A stretch of DNA of 64,000 nucleotides, taken from assembly GCF_021378075.1 (NCBI RefSeq), contig NZ_JAJUOS010000008.1, forward strand, positions 1-64,000, given 5' to 3'. Every line of letters starts with the position of its first letter. Position 1 is the first letter of the stretch. This document shows, piece after piece, positions 52,216-62,938 of this stretch. This DNA is from Rhodobacter flavimaris (lineage in GTDB: Bacteria > Pseudomonadota > Alphaproteobacteria > Rhodobacterales > Rhodobacteraceae). A program made the translations under genes and the position numbers. Below the pieces are notes generated by a model that was not told where the DNA came from, did no database searches, and worked only from the letters and a program-made list of their open reading frames with translations.

Positions 52216-55138
52216 AGGCACCGTCTTCGCCCTCCCCCCCGGCGTCGATTTCGCGCGGGAACTGGTGCAGGGCCTGATCGCGCGGATGGAGGGCCAGCCG
52301 CCCGAGGCCATGGCCCGCGTGCAGCTGATCGTGAACGCCGGACGTATGCAGCGCCGCGTGCGCGAGGAATTCGACCGCCACGGCGCTCGGCTGCTGCCGC
52401 GCCTGCGGCTGGTCACCGACCTCGGGCGCGACCCGCTGGCAGGGCTTCCGCCTGCGGTGCCCTCGCTTAGGCGGCGGTTGCAACTGGCGCAGTTGGTCGC
52501 ACGGATGGTCGCGCACTTGCCGGGCTTCGAGGCTGGGTCGGGTATTTTCGGCCTTGCCGACAGCCTCGCCGACCTGATGGCCGAGATGCATAACGAAGGC
52601 GTCACGCCCGACCGCTTCGACCAGGTCGAAATCGCCGAGACCCATGCCGAGCATTGGCGCCACGCGCTCGCCTTCATCCGCATCGTCACCCGGTTTTTCG
52701 AGGATGAGACCGTCCCCGACGCCGATGCCCGCCAGCGCCGCGTGATCGAGGCGCTGGAGCGCAGCTGGCCCATCGACCCGCCTCAGGATCCGGTCATCGT
52801 GGCAGGCTCGACCGGCTCGCGCGGGACAACGGCGCTGCTGCTGCGGGCCGTGGCGCGGCTGCCCAAGGGGATGATCGTCCTGCCGGGGTTTGACTTCGAT
52901 ATGCCCGAAAATGGCTGGAATAGTCTCTATTCCGGCGATGTTCCGATCGAGGATCATCCCCAATTCCGCTTCCATGCCCTGCTGCAAAGCCTGAACCTGC
53001 CGCGCGATCAGGTCGCGCGCTGGACGGATGCCCAGCCCCCGGCACCCGAGCGCAACGCGCTGCTGTCGCTGGCGCTGCGGCCCGCGCCGGTAACCGATCA
53101 GTGGCTGAGCGATGGCCCCGCCTTGGGCGATCTGCACCCCGCTTGCGAGGGGATGACCCTGATCGCCGCGCCAGATCCGCGACGCGAGGCCAATGCCATC
53201 GCCCTGATCCTGCGCGAAGCCGCCGAAACCGGCACGAAAGCCGCGCTGATCACCCCCGACCGGATGCTGAGCCGCCGCGTCACCGCCGCCCTTGGCCGCT
53301 GGGGCATCATCCCCGACGATAGTGCGGGCGCGCCGCTGCATCATACCGCGCCGGGGCGCTTCCTGCGCCATATCGCCACCATGCGCGGGCGCCGCCTGAC
53401 GCTGGAATCGCTGCTGATCTTGCTCAAGCACCCGCTGACGGCGACCGGCTCGACCGAGCGCGGCAATCACCTGCGCTACACGCGCGAGCTGGAGTTGCGC
53501 CTACGCCGCCACGGCCCCGCCTTCCCCGATGGCGATGCCCTGCGCGCCTGGGGCCTGCGCGGAGATATCGCGCAGCAGCAATGGGCCGACTGGCTTGCGG
53601 GCGCCATCGCCGGGCTGGAAGAGGCGCCACAAATGGCACTTTCCGCCTGTATAGAGACACATTTGCATTTCGCCACCGCCCTTGCAGCGGGTCCGGGCGG
53701 GACGGTCGAGGCCTCGGGTCTTTGGGGTGGCGACGCGGGCGCGGCCTGCCTGCGCACGATGAATGAGCTGTCGTCCGAGGCCGCACATGCCGGGGATTAC
53801 TCGGCGGGCGATTATGCCGATCTGATCAGCCGCCTTCTGCAACGGGGCATGGTTCGCCAGACCGGCGCGGCGCATCCCGGTATTGCCATTCTCGGCACGC
53901 TTGAGGCCCGCGCCCATGCGGCGGACCTGATGATCCTGGCCGGGTTGAACGAGGGGAGCTGGCCCGAAACACCCGCGCCGGACCCGTGGCTCAGTCGCCG
54001 GATGCGACTTGAATCGGGTCTATTACTGCCCGAACGGCAGATCGGTCTGTCGGCGCATGACTTCCAGCAGGCCATGGGTGCGCGGCGCGTGGTGATCAGC
54101 CGCGCCCGCCGCGATGCAGAGGCCGAGACGGTTCCCTCGCGCTGGCTGAATCGTCTGACCAACCTTCTGGGCGGCCTGCCCGCGCAACACGGCCCCGAGG
54201 CGCTGGCCGCGATGGAGGCGCGTGGTAAGTACTGGCTGAACTTGGCCGAGGCGGTCGAAACCCCACGCGAACCGATCCCGCCCGCGCCACGACCCTCGCC
54301 CCGCCCGCCGGTCGCCGCGCGTCCGCGCGAGCTGCCCGTCACCGCGATCCGCAACCTGATCCGCGACCCTTACGCGATCTATGCCGGGCGTATCTTGCGC
54401 CTGCGCCCGCTTGACCCGATGCGCCCCGCGCCCGACCCCCGCCTGCGCGGTCAGGTGCTGCACCTGATCGTCGAGCGGTTCATCCGCGAGCGCACGGACA
54501 ACGAGCCGCCCGAAGCCGCCGAGGCCCGCCTGATGCAGATCGCGCAGAGCGTGATGGAAAGCGAGATCCCCTGGCCCAGCGTGCAACGCCTTTGGCTTGG
54601 CCGGATCGCGCGCATCGCCCGCAAATTCCTGTGTGACGAAGCCGAGCGGATGCAGCGCGGCACCCCTGCTGTGATCGAAAAAAAAGGCTCTGTTCCACTG
54701 GAAAAGAGCCTTTTCACCCTGACCGCCAAGCCCGACCGGATCGACATTCTCGAAGACGGGCGGGCGCAGATCTACGACTATAAATCGGGCAAGCCCCCCA
54801 GTGACGATGCCGTGCTGCATTTCGACAAGCAGATGCTGCTGGAGGCCGCGATGGTCGAACGCGGCGGGTTTGACGCGCTTGGGCCCGCCGGAGTCGCGGG
54901 GATGACCTATATCCGCCTTGGCGGCGATGGCGAGACGCGCGATATCAAGCCCAAGGAGAGCCTCGATGAGGTCTGGGACAAGTTCGAGACCCTGATCGCG
55001 CGCTATCTGGCGCCAGAGCAGGGCTACTCGGCCCGCCGCGCCTTGCAGAAATCGACCGACGCCAGCGATTACGATCACCTCTCGCGCTTTGGCGAGTGGG
55101 AGATGAGCGACGACCCGACCCCGGAGGATCTGGAATGA
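52208..55138 (+). CDS. addB: double-strand break repair helicase-nuclease subunit AddB
   Basis: The product is 976 residues from the ATG at 52208, which overlaps the murU stop. AddB is the alphaproteobacterial form of the AddAB helicase-nuclease that resects broken DNA ends for RecA. The N-terminal part is a degenerate helicase; the C-terminal PD-(D/E)xK nuclease has KPDRIDILEDG and QIYDYKSGKPP near 840-862. Codons near residue 827-836 are replaced by a 30-nt palindromic element (54686-54715) with unusual codons (TCT, CCA). It overlaps addA by 4 bp. Confidence 0.94.
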   Translation: MAEGTVFALPPGVDFARELVQGLIARMEGQPPEAMARVQLIVNAGRMQRRVREEFDRHGARLLPRLRLVTDLGRDPLAGLPPAVPSLRRRLQLAQLVARMVAHLPGFEAGSGIFGLADSLADLMAEMHNEGVTPDRFDQVEIAETHAEHWRHALAFIRIVTRFFEDETVPDADARQRRVIEALERSWPIDPPQDPVIVAGSTGSRGTTALLLRAVARLPKGMIVLPGFDFDMPENGWNSLYSGDVPIEDHPQFRFHALLQSLNLPRDQVARWTDAQPPAPERNALLSLALRPAPVTDQWLSDGPALGDLHPACEGMTLIAAPDPRREANAIALILREAAETGTKAALITPDRMLSRRVTAALGRWGIIPDDSAGAPLHHTAPGRFLRHIATMRGRRLTLESLLILLKHPLTATGSTERGNHLRYTRELELRLRRHGPAFPDGDALRAWGLRGDIAQQQWADWLAGAIAGLEEAPQMALSACIETHLHFATALAAGPGGTVEASGLWGGDAGAACLRTMNELSSEAAHAGDYSAGDYADLISRLLQRGMVRQTGAAHPGIAILGTLEARAHAADLMILAGLNEGSWPETPAPDPWLSRRMRLESGLLLPERQIGLSAHDFQQAMGARRVVISRARRDAEAETVPSRWLNRLTNLLGGLPAQHGPEALAAMEARGKYWLNLAEAVETPREPIPPAPRPSPRPPVAARPRELPVTAIRNLIRDPYAIYAGRILRLRPLDPMRPAPDPRLRGQVLHLIVERFIRERTDNEPPEAAEARLMQIAQSVMESEIPWPSVQRLWLGRIARIARKFLCDEAERMQRGTPAVIEKKGSVPLEKSLFTLTAKPDRIDILEDGRAQIYDYKSGKPPSDDAVLHFDKQMLLEAAMVERGGFDALGPAGVAGMTYIRLGGDGETRDIKPKESLDEVWDKFETLIARYLAPEQGYSARRALQKSTDASDYDHLSRFGEWEMSDDPTPEDLE
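54686..54715 (+). repeat. palindromic coding-region element, copy A (in addB)
   Basis: The 30-nt element runs from GGCTCTGTTCCACTGG to AGAGCCTTTTC. With flanking A's it forms arms AAAAGGCTCT (54682-54691) and AGAGCCTTTT (54705-54714), plus inner TTCC/GGAA, a terminator-like hairpin inside a gene. It matches copy C at 26 of 27 aligned bases (with a 3-nt gap) and copy B at 23 of 30. Confidence 0.75.
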
Positions 55139-58100
55139 GCGCCCCCGACCAGGCCACGCAGCGCCAGATCGCGGCGGCGAACCCGGTGGAGTCGACCTGG
55201 CTCTCGGCCAACGCCGGATCGGGCAAGACCAAGGTGCTGACCGACCGCGTCGCGCGCCTGCTTTTGGGCGGAACAGAGCCGCAAAAGGTGCTCTGCCTGA
55301 CCTATACCAAGGCCGCTGCCGCCGAGATGCAGAACCGCCTGCTCAAGCGTCTCGGCTCCTGGGCGATGCTGGGGGACGCCGAACTGCGCGCCGAGTTGCG
55401 CAAACTGGGCGAGGAAGGCGAGATCAGCCCCGAGCGCCTTGCCCGCGCGCGGCGCCTGTTCGCGCAGGCGATCGAGACGCCGGGCGGCTTGAAGATCCAG
55501 ACGATCCACTCGTTCTGCGCAGCGCTGCTGCGGCGCTTCCCGTTGGAGGCCGGCGTGGCCCATGGCTTTCGCGAAATGGACGATCGCACGGCGGCCGTGC
55601 TGCGCCACGATATCCTTGAAGAGATCGCCGGGGGCGAGGACCGCGCAGCTTTTGACAGTCTTGCGCGGTGTTTCTCAGGCGACGATCTGACGAAGCTAAT
55701 CAACGATATCAGCCGTAATAGACACGCTTTTCCGGCTGATTTCGACCGTCGGGCGGCGCTGGAGGTCTTCGGTATGCCGCCGGATTACACCATCGCGCGA
55801 CTGCTCGACGATGTGTTCGGGCCGGGCGATCTGAGGCTGCTGCATGACCTCGCGCCGGTCCTTTTGGCCAGCGGCGCAAACGATACCAAGCTGGGCACCG
55901 TCTTTGCCGGGATCGGGGAACTGACGCTTGAGACCCTGATCAAGCTTGAATCCGTCCTGCTGTTTGGCAGCGGTGCCGCCAATGCATTCGGCCCCAAGAT
56001 CGGCTCGATCCCCACCAAGGCGCTGCGCGAAGGCCCCGCCGCCCCCTATATGAGCGCCCTGAGCGCGCTGATGGAGCGCGCGGCCGATGCCCGCCCGCGC
56101 CGCCTTGCCCTTGCCGCGGCCGAGCGCACCCTGGCCTTGCACCGCTTCGCCCGCGCCTTCCTGCCGCGCATGGCCGCGCGCAAGGCCGCACAGGGATGGC
56201 TCGATTTCGACGACCTGATCGAACGCGCGGCGCATCTGCTATCCACACCCTCGGTCGCGCAATGGGTGCTCTTTCGTCTCGATGGCGGGATCGACCATAT
56301 CCTCGTAGATGAGGCGCAGGACACCAGCCCCGAGCAATGGATCGTCATCGAGCGCCTGACCGACGAATTTACCGCTGGCGAAGGCGCGCGCGGCGTGCAG
56401 CGCACGATCTTCGTGGTCGGCGATCGCAAACAGTCGATCTATTCGTTCCAGGGTGCGGATTTGCGGCGTTTTGAGGCGATGCAGAGCCACTTTTCGGCGA
56501 AATTCGCAGCCGTCTCGCGCCCCTTGCAGGAAACCGCGCTGCTGCATTCGTTCCGCTCTTCCGAGGCGGTTCTTCGGCTGACCGACCTGACCTTTGAGGG
56601 CGCCGCCGCGCAGGGCCTTGGTGGCGCACCCGAGCATATCGCCTTCCACAACCTGCTGCCCGGGCGCGTCGATCTGTGGCCGCCCGTCGAGAAGCCCGAA
56701 AAGCCCGAGGACGGGCATTGGGAAGACCCGGTGGATCAGCGCGGCGCCAGCGATGCGCCGCTGGTGCTGGCGCGCGCCATTGCGGCCGAGATCCGCGCGA
56801 TGATCGACTCAGGCACGCAGATCCCCGGCAGCCCTGCGCCCCGCCCGGTACATGAGGGCGATTTCCTGATCCTGGTGCAGCGCCGCTCGGCGCTCTTTGC
56901 CGAGATCATCCGCGCCTGCAAGGCCGCCAAACTGGCGGTTGCGGGGGTCGATCGGCTCAAGCTTGGCGCGGAACTTGCGGTCAAGGATATCCGCGCGACG
57001 CTGGCCTTCCTGGCCACGCCCGAAGACGATCTTGCGCTGGCGGAGGCTCTGAAATCGCCGCTTTTCGGCTGGGGTGAGGCGATGCTTTACCGCCTCGCGC
57101 AGCCCCGCAAGGGCTACCTGTGGGAAGCACTGCGCAACAGCGACATCGCCCCGCACACCGTCGAAGTGCTGCAAGACCTGCGCGACAACACCGACTTCCT
57201 GCGCCCCTTCGACCTGATCGAGCGCCTGCTGACCCGCCATGGCGGCCGCCAGCGGCTGATCGCGCGGCTGGGGATCGAGGCGGAGGACGGCATCGACGAG
57301 CTGATCTCGCAGGCGCTGGCCTTCGAACAGATGGAGGTGCCAAGCCTCACCGGCTTCCTCGGCTGGCTCGATGCCGAGGATATCGAGGTCAAGCGCCAGC
57401 TTGAGGGCGGCGGTCGCGCGATTCGGGTGATGACCGTGCATGGCGCCAAGGGCCTTGAGGCGCCGATCGTCATCCTGCCCGACACAGCCAAGCGCAAGCC
57501 GCCGCAGGGCTCAGAGATCTTCCGCCTCAACGACCGGATCGGCGTCTGGAGCACGGCGAAGGCGGAAATGCCCGATGCGCTGGCACAAGCGCAGGCTGAT
57601 GAGGTCGCCCGCGCCGAGGAAGAACGCATGCGTCTGCTTTACGTGGCGCTGACGCGGGCCGAGAAATGGCTGATCGTTGCCGCGGCGGGCGAGGTCGGCG
57701 CCGGGGGCGACAGCTGGTATTCGCTGGTGGCCGAGGGCCTTGCGCGGGTGGGTGCGCAGGAAAGTCAGGCAATCTCGCCGCAGGTGCGCGATCTGGGGGC
57801 GATCCGCAGGCTCAGCCATGGCGACTGGCCCGAGGCGGGCACGCCCGCCAACGCGACCGCCACGCAGGCACCCGACATTCCGGCTTGGGCCACCGACTCC
57901 GCCCCGCGGCCCGAGCGCGCGGTGCGGGCGCTCTCGCCCTCGGATCTGGGGGGCGCCAAGGCGCTGCCGGGCGATGCGGCCCTGCCCGAGGAAGAGGCCA
58001 AACGCTACGGACGCCAGCTTCACAGCCTGCTGGAGCACCTGCCCGGCTGGCCCGAGGATCGCTGGTCCGAGATCGCGCACAGCCTGCTTTCAACGGGCGA

Positions 58101-58512
58101 GGATGCGGCGGATTATGCCAAAATAGACACTATTCTGGCCGCGGCCAGGCATGTCTTGCTGCTGCCCGCGATGGCCCCGTTCCTCGCGCCCGATGCTTTC
58201 GCCGAGGTTGAACTGACCGCGAGCCTGCCGGAACTGGATGGCCAGCAAATCCACGGCATCGTCGATCGGCTGGTGATCACAGCGAATTGCGTGCGGGTGC
58301 TCGACTACAAGTCGAACGCCGTCGTGCCGGGCAGCCCCGAGAACGTGCCGCTTGGCATCCTGCGCCAGATGGCGGCCTATCGCGCCGCGCTGCGTCAGAT
58401 CTACCCCGCGCATCGGATCGAGTGCCTGATCCTCTGGACACGCAGCGGGCAGCTGATGCCGCTGCCCCCCGCACAGTTAGATGCGGCATTGCGCACAGCC
58501 ACCGCATCTTGA
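55135..58512 (+). CDS. addA: double-strand break repair helicase AddA
   Basis: The product is 1125 residues. It has a UvrD-like superfamily 1 helicase with Walker A ANAGSGKT (25-32), Walker [14 protein letters not shown] near 391, motif [17 protein letters not shown] near 428, and motif [23 protein letters not shown] near 765 and [16 protein letters not shown] near 836. The C-terminal nuclease domain has the RecB-type VLDYKSNAV near 1055. With AddB it loads onto double-strand ends. Two copies of the AATAGACAC variant motif are inside (55714, 58120). Confidence 0.96.
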   Translation: MSAPDQATQRQIAAANPVESTWLSANAGSGKTKVLTDRVARLLLGGTEPQKVLCLTYTKAAAAEMQNRLLKRLGSWAMLGDAELRAELRKLGEEGEISPERLARARRLFAQAIETPGGLKIQTIHSFCAALLRRFPLEAGVAHGFREMDDRTAAVLRHDILEEIAGGEDRAAFDSLARCFSGDDLTKLINDISRNRHAFPADFDRRAALEVFGMPPDYTIARLLDDVFGPGDLRLLHDLAPVLLASGANDTKLGTVFAGIGELTLETLIKLESVLLFGSGAANAFGPKIGSIPTKALREGPAAPYMSALSALMERAADARPRRLALAAAERTLALHRFARAFLPRMAARKAAQGWLDFDDLIERAAHLLSTPSVAQWVLFRLDGGIDHILVDEAQDTSPEQWIVIERLTDEFTAGEGARGVQRTIFVVGDRKQSIYSFQGADLRRFEAMQSHFSAKFAAVSRPLQETALLHSFRSSEAVLRLTDLTFEGAAAQGLGGAPEHIAFHNLLPGRVDLWPPVEKPEKPEDGHWEDPVDQRGASDAPLVLARAIAAEIRAMIDSGTQIPGSPAPRPVHEGDFLILVQRRSALFAEIIRACKAAKLAVAGVDRLKLGAELAVKDIRATLAFLATPEDDLALAEALKSPLFGWGEAMLYRLAQPRKGYLWEALRNSDIAPHTVEVLQDLRDNTDFLRPFDLIERLLTRHGGRQRLIARLGIEAEDGIDELISQALAFEQMEVPSLTGFLGWLDAEDIEVKRQLEGGGRAIRVMTVHGAKGLEAPIVILPDTAKRKPPQGSEIFRLNDRIGVWSTAKAEMPDALAQAQADEVARAEEERMRLLYVALTRAEKWLIVAAAGEVGAGGDSWYSLVAEGLARVGAQESQAISPQVRDLGAIRRLSHGDWPEAGTPANATATQAPDIPAWATDSAPRPERAVRALSPSDLGGAKALPGDAALPEEEAKRYGRQLHSLLEHLPGWPEDRWSEIAHSLLSTGEDAADYAKIDTILAAARHVLLLPAMAPFLAPDAFAEVELTASLPELDGQQIHGIVDRLVITANCVRVLDYKSNAVVPGSPENVPLGILRQMAAYRAALRQIYPAHRIECLILWTRSGQLMPLPPAQLDAALRTATAS

Positions 58513-58568
58513 CGGGCTGCGGGGTGGGCCCTACCTTCCCCCGCAACCGACCTTTCAGGAGAAGCCCC

Positions 58569-58886
58569 ATGACCACCGCAGTCACCGATGCGACCTTCGA
58601 TCAGGAAGTTCGCAAGTCCGATATTCCCGTCGTCGTCGATTTCTGGGCCGAATGGTGTGGCCCCTGCCGCCAGATCGGTCCCTCGCTTGAGGAGCTGTCC
58701 AAGGAACTGGCCGGCAAGGTAAAAATCGTGAAGGTCAACGTGGACGAGAACCCCGACAGCCCGGCGATGCTGGGTGTTCGCGGCATTCCGGCGCTGTTCC
58801 TGTTCAAGGACGGCCAGGTCGTTTCGAACAAGGTTGGCGCCGCGCCGAAGGCCGCGCTTCAGTCCTGGATCGAATCGTCGATCTGA
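58569..58886 (+). CDS. trxA: thioredoxin
   Basis: The product is 105 residues, the usual length. The redox site is WCGPC (C30, C33) in [18 protein letters not shown], with the cis-Pro in [11 protein letters not shown]. It is a cytosolic disulfide reductant. It follows addA by 56 bp, an order shared with Caulobacter, and ends in a strong terminator. Confidence 0.97.
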   Translation: MTTAVTDATFDQEVRKSDIPVVVDFWAEWCGPCRQIGPSLEELSKELAGKVKIVKVNVDENPDSPAMLGVRGIPALFLFKDGQVVSNKVGAAPKAALQSWIESSI

Positions 58887-58910
58887 GTCGACACCGACAA
58901 TTTGCAAAAC

Positions 58911-58932
58911 GGGCGCCTTCGGGCGCCCTTTT
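58911..58932. terminator. terminator of trxA (bidirectional)
   Basis: GGGCGCC (58911-58917), TTCG loop, GGCGCCC (58922-58928), then TTTT on the plus strand and AAAA before the stem. It ends trxA and also serves the convergent gene whose stop begins at 58934. Confidence 0.9.
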
Positions 58933-59840
58933 CATATCGGCCAGCCGCGCTTGCGCAGATGGTCCAGCAGCGCTGCTTCAAACTCGGGGCGGCCCGCGTT
59001 CAGTGCGCGCTTTTGCAGGAACCAGAAGAGATAGCTGTCGAATTCGGGGCGGGTCTTGAGGCTGGCGAAGGCCACGTCGATCCCGTCGCGCGGCACCGAG
59101 CCCGCGATATGGTGAAAGTCGATCCGCGCAAACAGGACTGCGGGCTTGTGGTGGAAATAGCCCTCGAAGGCGAGGCTGCTGTTTTGCGTGACGACAAAGC
59201 GGCAACCGCGCAGCGCCGCGTCCGAGCCGCCCTTTTGCACGCTCAGACGCGGATGGCGCGCGACCAATGTATCCAGCGCCGCGATTTCCTCGGCCGTGTA
59301 GCTCTCCCTCGGGTGCAGGGTCGCCATGACTGGCAGGTCAGTGCGCGCCAGGGTTTCCTCGAGCATCTTGACCGGACTCATTGCCTGAAAGCTGCGGGTT
59401 TCCAGCAGGCGTCCTTGCAGCGGGAGGAAGCAAAACCCCTCGTCTGAAGATGGCTTTCCACTGGAATAGAGCCTTTTTCGCCAGTCATCGGTAAAGCGCG
59501 TGGCCTCTGTGGCATCGACCGTCTCGGGCTGGAACTGCGCCTTGGCTACGGGCCAATCCCACCGGGTGGCAACGCGCTCGATCCGCCAGAAGGCGCCTAC
59601 ATAGGCCCGCCGACAGGTCAGCGCGCGATCATAGGTGGGCTCCTCCATGTGATACAGCGCATAGCCCTCGCGCCCCGGCGCGGCCAGCCGCTCGGCCAGT
59701 GAGCTTTCGCGCAGGTTCACCTGCCAGCCCGCGCCCTCAACCGCGCCAATCAGGCGACCAAAGAAATTGTGCTGACCCGCCCTGACCCGATCCAGTGTCG
59801 GCGCGTCGAGATAGATCCAGAGGAGGGGCGCGGTGCTCAT
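58932..59840 (-). CDS. unassigned protein, glycosyltransferase-like C-terminal half
   Basis: This 302-residue soluble protein has no signal peptide. The N-terminus ([26 protein letters not shown]) and the C-terminal [20 protein letters not shown] followed by [12 protein letters not shown] resemble the nucleotide-sugar side of capsule-type GT-B enzymes (CDP-glycerol or Kdo transferase-like), where such a Ser/Glu loop contacts the donor. The match is weak and no function is assigned. It sits between trxA and hslV, convergent to trxA. A near-copy of the addB palindromic element is at 59452-59479. Confidence 0.6.
   Translation of the reverse strand: MSTAPLLWIYLDAPTLDRVRAGQHNFFGRLIGAVEGAGWQVNLRESSLAERLAAPGREGYALYHMEEPTYDRALTCRRAYVGAFWRIERVATRWDWPVAKAQFQPETVDATEATRFTDDWRKRLYSSGKPSSDEGFCFLPLQGRLLETRSFQAMSPVKMLEETLARTDLPVMATLHPRESYTAEEIAALDTLVARHPRLSVQKGGSDAALRGCRFVVTQNSSLAFEGYFHHKPAVLFARIDFHHIAGSVPRDGIDVAFASLKTRPEFDSYLFWFLQKRALNAGRPEFEAALLDHLRKRGWPI
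59452..59479 (+). repeat. palindromic coding-region element, copy C
   Basis: The 28-nt element contains TTCCACTGGAATAGAGCC then TTTTTC, with arms GGCT/AGCC and TTCC/GGAA. It is nearly identical to copy A in addB but lies antisense to its host gene, where it is read as RLYSSGKP. Confidence 0.75.
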
Positions 59841-59929
59841 GCCGGCAGGTTATCGCCGCCGCGATCTGGCCCGCAAGGCTTGCATGGCCCGCCCGCGCCC
59901 CTCATATCTGCACCAACACGGAGGAACAC

Positions 59930-60487
59930 ATGGCCGAAGACAAATTTCCGGGCTGGCACGGCACCACGATCATCGGTGTGCGCAAGGGCGGCAAGGTTGT
60001 GGTCGCGGGCGACGGGCAGGTCAGCCTGGGCCAGACCGTCATCAAGGGCACCGCGCGCAAGGTGCGCCGGCTCAGCCCCGGCGGGCGTGACGTGGTGGCG
60101 GGCTTTGCCGGTTCGACCGCCGACGCCTTCACCCTGCTTGAGCGGCTTGAGAAAAAGCTTGAGGCCGCTCCGGGGCAACTTGCCCGCGCCTGTGTCGATC
60201 TGGCCAAGGACTGGCGCATGGACAAATACCTTCGCAACCTCGAAGCCATGCTGATTGTCACCGACGGCGCCGATCTTTACGTCATCACCGGTGCAGGCGA
60301 CGTGCTGGAGCCCGAGCATGACGTGGCCGCCATCGGGTCGGGCGGGAATTACGCCTTGGCCGCCGCGCGCGGGCTGATGGAAAGCGACCTTGATGCCGAG
60401 ACCGTCGCGCGCAAGGCCATGGCGATCGCCGCCGACATCTGTGTCTATACCAACGGAAATCTGACGGTGGAGAGCATCTCGAAATGA
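59930..60487 (+). CDS. hslV: ATP-dependent protease peptidase subunit HslV
   Basis: The product is 185 residues from the ATG at 59930 (GGAGGA upstream). HslV is the proteasome-like peptidase of the HslUV complex. The mature catalytic Thr is T12 in [12 protein letters not shown], after an 11-residue propeptide that is removed. [11 protein letters not shown] and the metal/Na-site region near the C-terminus are present. It overlaps hslU by 4 bp (ATGA). Confidence 0.97.
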   Translation: MAEDKFPGWHGTTIIGVRKGGKVVVAGDGQVSLGQTVIKGTARKVRRLSPGGRDVVAGFAGSTADAFTLLERLEKKLEAAPGQLARACVDLAKDWRMDKYLRNLEAMLIVTDGADLYVITGAGDVLEPEHDVAAIGSGGNYALAAARGLMESDLDAETVARKAMAIAADICVYTNGNLTVESISK

Positions 60488-61791
60488 CCAATCTCACCCC
60501 GCGCGAAATCGTCTCGGAGCTTGACCGCTTCATCATCGGCCAGCAGGACGCCAAGCGCGCCGTGGCCGTCGCCCTGCGCAACCGCTGGCGCCGCAAACAA
60601 CTGGCTGCCGACCTGCGCGAAGAGGTTTACCCCAAGAACATCCTGATGATCGGCCCGACCGGCGTCGGCAAGACCGAGATCTCGCGCCGCCTAGCCAAGC
60701 TTGCGAAAGCGCCGTTCCTCAAGGTAGAGGCCACCAAATTCACCGAGGTCGGCTATGTCGGGCGCGATGTCGAGCAGATCATCCGCGATCTGACCGATGC
60801 CGCCATGATCGAAACGCGCGAGCGGATGCGCGAGGATGTGAAGGCCCGCGCCCACAAGGCCGCCGAGGACCGCGTGATCGAGGCACTGGCGGGCACCGAC
60901 GCGCGCGAGGCCACGCGCGAGATGTTCCGCCGCAAGCTGCGCGATGGCGAACTGGACGACAAGGTGATCGAACTTGAGATCGCTGATGCCTCGGGCGGGA
61001 TGCCGCTTGGCGTCATGAGCGGCCAGCCCGGCATGGAAATGCAGATGCAGGGGCTGCAAGACCTGTTCAAGGCCTTTGGCGGCGCGCGGCGCACCCGGCG
61101 CAAGCTGACCGTCTCGGAAAGCTACGAGATTCTGATCTCGGAAGAGGCTGACAAGCTTCTGGATGACGAGGCGGTCAAGACTGCCGCGCTTGAGGCCGTG
61201 CAGGAATCGGGCATCGTCTTCATCGACGAGATCGACAAGGTCGCCGCCCGAGCTGAAACCCGCGGGGCTGATGTCTCGCGCGAGGGCGTTCAGCGCGACC
61301 TGCTGCCGCTGATCGAGGGCACGACCGTCAGCACCAAATATGGCCCGGTCAAGACCGACCATATCCTGTTCATCGCCTCGGGGGCGTTCCACATCGCCAA
61401 ACCCTCGGACCTGCTGCCCGAATTGCAGGGCCGCCTGCCGATCCGGGTTGAGTTGCGCGCCCTGACCGAAGCCGATTTCACCCGCATCCTGACCGAGACC
61501 GACAACGCCCTGACCCGCCAGTACAAGGCGCTCCTGGCGACCGAGGAAGTCACCGTCACCTTCACCGAAGACGGCATCGCCGCCCTTGCCCGCATCGCCG
61601 CCGAGGTCAACCAGTCGGTCGAAAATATCGGCGCGAGAAGGCTCTATACCGTCATGGAACGGGTCTTTGAGGAGATCTCGTTCAGCGCGCCTGACCGCGC
61701 GGGCGAGACGCTGACAGTCGATGGCGCCTTCGTCGAGAAGAACCTCGGCGATCTGGCACGCTCGACCGATCTGAGCCGCTACGTCCTCTGA
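60484..61791 (+). CDS. hslU: HslUV protease ATPase subunit HslU
   Basis: The product is 435 residues, the usual length. HslU is the AAA+ unfoldase that feeds HslV. The N-terminus reads [20 protein letters not shown]; Walker A is GPTGVGKT (57-64), Walker [13 protein letters not shown] near 249, the pore motif region [10 protein letters not shown] near 90, and the C-terminus DLSRYVL, which docks into HslV, is intact. Confidence 0.97.
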   Translation: MTNLTPREIVSELDRFIIGQQDAKRAVAVALRNRWRRKQLAADLREEVYPKNILMIGPTGVGKTEISRRLAKLAKAPFLKVEATKFTEVGYVGRDVEQIIRDLTDAAMIETRERMREDVKARAHKAAEDRVIEALAGTDAREATREMFRRKLRDGELDDKVIELEIADASGGMPLGVMSGQPGMEMQMQGLQDLFKAFGGARRTRRKLTVSESYEILISEEADKLLDDEAVKTAALEAVQESGIVFIDEIDKVAARAETRGADVSREGVQRDLLPLIEGTTVSTKYGPVKTDHILFIASGAFHIAKPSDLLPELQGRLPIRVELRALTEADFTRILTETDNALTRQYKALLATEEVTVTFTEDGIAALARIAAEVNQSVENIGARRLYTVMERVFEEISFSAPDRAGETLTVDGAFVEKNLGDLARSTDLSRYVL

Positions 61792-61846
61792 GGCCACTGG
61801 ACGCCCCTTGGCGCTTTGCTATCTTGCCGCAAACGCCGGGGGGTCG

Positions 61847-62938
61847 ATGCGCGCGCTTGTCATCATCGCATTAGTCGTCCTGTCCGCCTGCGCCCCGCGC
61901 GGGCGGCTGGACTATCACCCCGACCGCGAGGCCCCGGCGCGCGCAATCTTCGTGGGCAGCACGCGCGCCGATCTGCGCCACCCCGAAAGCCCCGAGGCCT
62001 TTGGCCGCAGCGAGGCGTTGCAACTGGGGCGCTTCGACGTCTCGGTGCCGCCGATGCATCAGCCGGGCGAGATCACCTACCCTTCGGCGCATGAGGCGCC
62101 CGATCCGCAGACCGATTTCCTCGTCTCGCGCGCCGCGATCTATTCCCAACCCACGGCCTTCCGCGCCGATCTGCGCCGGGAGCTTGCGCGCAATGGCGGC
62201 GAGGCGATCGTTTTCGTCCATGGCTACAACACGACCTTTGTCGAGGGGCTCTATCGCCTGGCGCAACTTGGCAAGGATTTCGAACTGCCGGGGGTGCTGT
62301 TGCATTACTCCTGGCCCTCGCGCGGGCATGTGATGGGCTATGCCTATGACCGCGACTCCGCGCTTTTCGCCCGCGACGGGTTTGAGGAGTTCCTGCGCGA
62401 GTTGCGCGCCGCCGGGGCGCGCCGGATCCTGATCGTGGGTCATTCCATGGGCGCCGCGCTGACCATGGAGACCCTGCGCCAAATGGCGATTGCCGGTGAA
62501 ACAGAGACGATTTCGCGCCTTGCCGGGGTCGTCCTGATCTCGCCCGATATCGACGTCGACGTCTTCCGCGCGCAGGCCCGCCGGATTGGCAAACTGCCGC
62601 AGCCCTTCTTGATCTTTACCTCGCAGCGCGACAAGGCGCTTGGCCTGTCCTCGCGTATCAGCGGCGAGCAGACCCGGCTTGGCAACCTGCAAGACGTCTC
62701 GGCCGTGGCAGATCTGAAGCTGACGATCGTGGATGTCGGCGCGTTCAATACCGGCGAGGGACATTTCAACGTGGCGACCTCGCCGGCGCTGATCGCGCTT
62801 CTGGGCGAGACTGGGCGCGTGGCAGCCGTGCTGGAGGGCGAGCAGTCCGAGCACCGCAACCTGTTCTCGGGCGTGGTTCTGTCGGTGCAGAACGTCACGC
62901 AGATCGTCCTCGCCCCGGTCGAGGCGCTGGCGAACTAG
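61847..62938 (+). CDS. lipoprotein alpha/beta hydrolase (DUF900 type)
   Basis: The product is 363 residues from the ATG at 61847 (G-rich site upstream). A lipoprotein signal ends in LSAC (Cys15). The alpha/beta hydrolase domain has the nucleophile elbow GHSMG with S200, FVHGYNTTFVEGLYRLAQL near 125 and LISPDIDVDVF near 228, as in DUF900 proteins. The substrate is unknown; location is the periplasmic face of a membrane. It overlaps the convergent Smr gene by 4 bp. A GAAACAGAGACGATTTC motif lies at 62498-62514. Confidence 0.8.
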   Translation: MRALVIIALVVLSACAPRGRLDYHPDREAPARAIFVGSTRADLRHPESPEAFGRSEALQLGRFDVSVPPMHQPGEITYPSAHEAPDPQTDFLVSRAAIYSQPTAFRADLRRELARNGGEAIVFVHGYNTTFVEGLYRLAQLGKDFELPGVLLHYSWPSRGHVMGYAYDRDSALFARDGFEEFLRELRAAGARRILIVGHSMGAALTMETLRQMAIAGETETISRLAGVVLISPDIDVDVFRAQARRIGKLPQPFLIFTSQRDKALGLSSRISGEQTRLGNLQDVSAVADLKLTIVDVGAFNTGEGHFNVATSPALIALLGETGRVAAVLEGEQSEHRNLFSGVVLSVQNVTQIVLAPVEALAN

